Source of the DNA: Oceanipulchritudo sp049975345
GTDB lineage: Bacteria > Verrucomicrobiota > Verrucomicrobiia > Opitutales > Oceanipulchritudinaceae
Assembly: GCA_049975345.1 (NCBI GenBank)
Contig: JBNGDP010000053.1
Span: forward strand, 1-23,343
Direction: 5' to 3'
Length of the DNA: 23,343 nt
Shown here: positions 21,386 through 23,343 of the stretch, piece by piece
How positions within the stretch are numbered: the stretch's first letter is position 1
How the letters are laid out: every line of letters begins with the position of its first letter
Program-made: the position numbers and the translations under genes
Notes under the pieces: generated by a model
Told to the model about the DNA's origin: nothing
Database searches by the model: none
Seen by the model: the letters and a program-made list of their open reading frames with translations, nothing else

Positions 21386-21882
21386 ATATTCATATCCGTA
21401 TTCCACAATCCGTTTTCATGGAGGCTTGGGACAATCTTACCAGCCGCCACCCATTCGCATTCGAGCGGGTCGGTTTCCTTTCATCAAGCCTTTCCGCCCT
21501 AGATGAGAACAACTACTTGGTTCTGCTGAAGAAATTTCATCCTGTACCAGACCCCCACTATCTTGAGGACGAGTCCGTAGGGGCCTCCATAAGCGGGGAG
21601 GCGATTCGCGCTGCCATGGAGTGTGGCCTACGCAACAAGGTCGGTCAGATTCACGCACACATCCATGACCACTTTGGACAACCTACGCCTAGCGTGATCG
21701 ACGCCGAAGGGCTCCCACCGTTGACAAAGGCATTGGCAACAATTGTTCCGTCCCAAGCATCTGGATTTTTGATATTCAGCAGGGACCGCGCTTGTGCGGA
21801 AGTTCAGATTCCGGGACAGAAAGGCTCAATTGAAGCAACCGCTATAACTATCGTCGGATTCCCAATTAGGAGGCTAAAATGA
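21382..21882 (+). CDS. JAB/MPN-fold protease-like protein of the Ubl operon
   Basis: A 166-residue protein. Glu28 in FAFERVGFLSS corresponds to the JAB glutamate region, and GQIHAHIHDHFGQPTPSVID (His91, 93, 95, 97; Ser104; Asp107) corresponds to the HxH...S..D block. The spacing between HxH and S-x-x-D differs from canonical JAMM, and extra His residues are present. This fits the JAB-related Ser-His proteases described for Bub operons, which mature the Ubl and remove it from targets. A zinc JAMM enzyme is the alternative. It overlaps both neighbours by 4 nt (ATGA). Confidence 0.75.
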   Translation: MNIHIRIPQSVFMEAWDNLTSRHPFAFERVGFLSSSLSALDENNYLVLLKKFHPVPDPHYLEDESVGASISGEAIRAAMECGLRNKVGQIHAHIHDHFGQPTPSVIDAEGLPPLTKALATIVPSQASGFLIFSRDRACAEVQIPGQKGSIEATAITIVGFPIRRLK

Positions 21883-22697
21883 ACGCGCACGTTCCAGCAG
21901 TTGATTTTTCGAGGCAATCCTTTCTGGGTGATGGATCCCAATCCATCATCGAGAGGACCATCGTTGGTGTTGTCGGCCTCGGTGGGGGTGGCTCTCACAT
22001 AGTCCAGCAGCTTGCCCATATGGGGTTCCTGGAATTTGTCATCTTTGACTCGCAGTCTATTGAGGCTAGCAACCTCAATCGATTGATCGGTGCGACCCAG
22101 GCGGATGTGGACGCCAAGATACCCAAGGTGAAAATTGCTGAGAGGTTGATAAAAGGAATCCGCCCCCATGCCAAGGTTGAAGCCGTTGAAGACATATGGC
22201 AAAGGGATCGCTCAAAACTGATCCGCTGTGATGTCCTGTTTGGCTGTGTTGATGGCTTAGACCAGCGGCGACAGCTTGAGCGCACGACGAGGCGATATTT
22301 GATTCCCCTCATCGACATCGGCATGGATGTCTATGAAAATGCGGATGGACCACCTTCCCTTTCTGGACAAGTCGTTCTCTCCATGCCTGGAACTGCGTGC
22401 CTAACTTGCATGGGCTTCCTCAATCAGAATCGTCTCGCTACCGAAGCTGCAGCTTATAGAGATGCCGGTATAAATCCTCAGGTTGTCTGGGCCAATGGCA
22501 TCCTTGCCTCAACCGCTGTCGCCATAGCCATTGACCTACTTACGGATTGGACTCAGTCCCTTCGTAAGCCAGTCTATCTTTCTCTTCGGGGAAATCACCT
22601 TCACCTAACCAGTGATCCCGTACTCGCACATGTCCCTGAATCCTGTAGTCACTTCCCCATCGATCAGGTCGGATCACCAAGAATTCAACCATTGTAG
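21879..22697 (+). CDS. ThiF/MoeB-type E1 activating enzyme
   Basis: A 272-residue protein with a Rossmann adenylation domain. Gly-rich loop: VVGVVGLGGGGSHIVQQLA pattern at residues 30-46. Asp57 (VIFDSQ) and the SNLNRL block (64-69) would contact ATP, with Lys84 (IPKVKIAE) and Asp125 (GCVDGLD) further on. A CLTC pair (174-177) is a single zinc-type Cys pair; a second CxxC, usual in ThiF/MoeB, is not visible. It adenylates the Ubl C-terminus and passes it to the E2-like partner. It is the last gene of the four-gene coupled operon (overlap at 21879-21882). Confidence 0.9.
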   Translation: MNAHVPAVDFSRQSFLGDGSQSIIERTIVGVVGLGGGGSHIVQQLAHMGFLEFVIFDSQSIEASNLNRLIGATQADVDAKIPKVKIAERLIKGIRPHAKVEAVEDIWQRDRSKLIRCDVLFGCVDGLDQRRQLERTTRRYLIPLIDIGMDVYENADGPPSLSGQVVLSMPGTACLTCMGFLNQNRLATEAAAYRDAGINPQVVWANGILASTAVAIAIDLLTDWTQSLRKPVYLSLRGNHLHLTSDPVLAHVPESCSHFPIDQVGSPRIQPL

Positions 22698-22715
22698 AAT
22701 TATTGTTGACAATAT

Positions 22716-22734
22716 TAGCAGCTAGCTTACCCTT
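22716..22734. repeat. 19-bp inverted repeat, left copy
   Basis: TAGCAGCTAGCTTACCCTT is present here and, perfectly inverted, at 23185-23203. It contains the 8-bp palindrome AGCTAGCT and lies 9 bp upstream of the start of the 141-residue gene. TTGACA (22706-22711) precedes it but has no good -10 at normal spacing. Confidence 0.85.
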
Positions 22735-22743
22735 AGGTTTATT

Positions 22744-23169
22744 ATGGAATTCCCACGTCACAACCATACAGTAAAACTGCCTCCAGAAACGGATCAGCTT
22801 CTGCAGGAGACATCCGCCAAAACCGACATGTATCATGCTGGAGTCATCGGCAATGGCCTGCGGGTTTGGTATCAGGATTTCCTTCACCGTCCCAAGGAAG
22901 TCAGTATTCCAGATCCTTCCCCCAGCCGCAAACACAAGACCATCAACTTCAACCTTGAAGACTACGAATTGTTCACAGGCCTCCTAAAGCATTACGGAAA
23001 ACTTTATAATCAATGGCAAATCATCCACGGAGCGATTTGGCTTACCTCCCAGGGTTATTCTACTGACAAGTCCTATCACCAGCGCAGCGTGGATGAATTG
23101 GCTAGCGTTAGCACAAACCAACTGATCCGTGCCTTGGAATTGCGCGGATACCGCATCTCAAAACGCTGA
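22744..23169 (+). CDS. Hypothetical protein, possibly tandem ribbon-helix-helix
   Basis: A 141-residue protein. Residues 8-45 (HTVKLPPETDQLLQETSAKT, then GVIGNGLRVWYQDFL) and residues 65-107 (KTINFNLEDYELFTGLLKHY, then IIHGAIWLTSQGY) share a strand-plus-two-helices pattern that could be two ribbon-helix-helix units. The C-terminus (SVDELASVSTNQLIRALELR) is helical and basic. I do not recognise a named family. The 19-bp repeat lies before it and again before the next gene, which would suit an autoregulating DNA-binding protein. It follows the E1 gene by 46 nt on the same strand and may be a cargo or regulator of the region. Confidence 0.6.
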   Translation: MEFPRHNHTVKLPPETDQLLQETSAKTDMYHAGVIGNGLRVWYQDFLHRPKEVSIPDPSPSRKHKTINFNLEDYELFTGLLKHYGKLYNQWQIIHGAIWLTSQGYSTDKSYHQRSVDELASVSTNQLIRALELRGYRISKR

Positions 23170-23184
23170 GTTTTTTTAAAATCG

Positions 23185-23203
23185 AAGGGTAAGCTAGCTG
23201 CTA
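23185..23203. repeat. 19-bp inverted repeat, right copy
   Basis: AAGGGTAAGCTAGCTGCTA is the exact reverse complement of 22716-22734. It lies 15 bp after the 141-residue gene and 38 bp before the start of the last gene. A T7 run (23171-23177) precedes it without a convincing terminator stem. Confidence 0.85.
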
Positions 23204-23241
23204 CTTTCTCAAAAACCAACCACATCAACCCAGAACAAACC

Positions 23242-23343
23242 ATGAATAATATGTTCACAGACCTGTCCGTCACCCACTACCAGGAAGTCCGCTCCGAGGA
23301 CGAGTATGGGAAAGCGCTCCTTGACTGCTGTACAGTCAAGGCA
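23242..23343 (+). CDS. N-terminus of an unidentified protein (runs off window)
   Basis: The frame starts at the ATG at 23242 (MNNMFTDLSVTHYQEVRSED) and is open to the right edge, 34 codons. The leader upstream is A/C-rich with no Shine-Dalgarno. Too little is visible to assign a family. The 19-bp repeat 38 bp upstream hints at co-regulation with the preceding gene. Confidence 0.5.
   Translation, partial: MNNMFTDLSVTHYQEVRSEDEYGKALLDCCTVKA

Noticed and set aside
23155..23178. T-run after the 141-residue gene as a rho-independent terminator
   Set aside because: The preceding stem is only CTCA/TGAG (4 bp), insufficient for a terminator.

Overview
This window comes from a Gram-negative (diderm) bacterium of moderately high G+C. 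It encodes an outer-membrane-type beta-barrel with a C-terminal aromatic residue, a lipoprotein and several signal peptides. The DUF4266/DUF3570/thioredoxin set, the IS66 and IS1380 elements and the style of the primase region would fit the Verrucomicrobiota/PVC neighbourhood, but nothing here proves a phylum and I treat that as a guess.

Layout. (1) 1-3432 is a small regulon. A minus-strand cell-envelope operon (DUF4266 lipoprotein, DUF3570-type barrel, TlpA-like thioredoxin) diverges from a plus-strand DUF3179 protein, and a TetR regulator follows. The same 14-bp operator, ACAGAC-NN-GTCTGT, lies in the divergent promoter and upstream of tetR. (2) About 3516-14710 looks like one integrated mobile element of phage-satellite or integrative-plasmid type: holin-like and tail-like remnants, small HTH proteins, a RadC/JAMM protein translationally coupled to a HAD-like protein, small MGE-type hypotheticals, VapBC, a noncoding block full of palindromes and inverted GGGGACG repeats, a two-gene PrimPol/helicase replication module, an HTH protein, a TPR protein and a tyrosine integrase. 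A near-identical promoter/operator (core CTCACTCTGGYAGA) sits in front of the integrase and of an early gene 8 kb away, which ties the element together. (3) 14711-18708 is an insertion-sequence pile-up: an IS1380-type transposase whose stop codon is supplied by the end of an IS66 element, the IS66 itself (tnpA, tnpB, and tnpC split by an in-frame amber codon), then a broken HigB toxin fragment bounded by a further IS66-like end. (4) 18809-22697 is the most interesting part. It holds a four-gene operon encoding a ubiquitin-like protein, an E2-like protein, a JAB-fold protease-like protein and a ThiF-type E1, all joined by 4-nt ATGA overlaps. This matches bacterial ubiquitination-like (Bub/Bil-type) conjugation systems. 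It diverges from an operon of a sigma-70-family factor, a small acidic protein and an ImmA/IrrE metallopeptidase. A 19-bp inverted repeat with a 26-nt spacer sits in the shared promoter. (5) 22698-23343 carries a small protein that may be ribbon-helix-helix-like, flanked by a perfect 19-bp inverted repeat, and the start of another gene.

How the parts may work together. The sigma factor, small protein and ImmA/IrrE peptidase look like a stress- or phage-triggered switch for the conjugation operon, similar in logic to the peptidase/repressor regulators of some CBASS systems. The mobile element next door carries its own replication, integration and toxin-antitoxin functions. The IS elements lie between the two blocks and hide any original junction.
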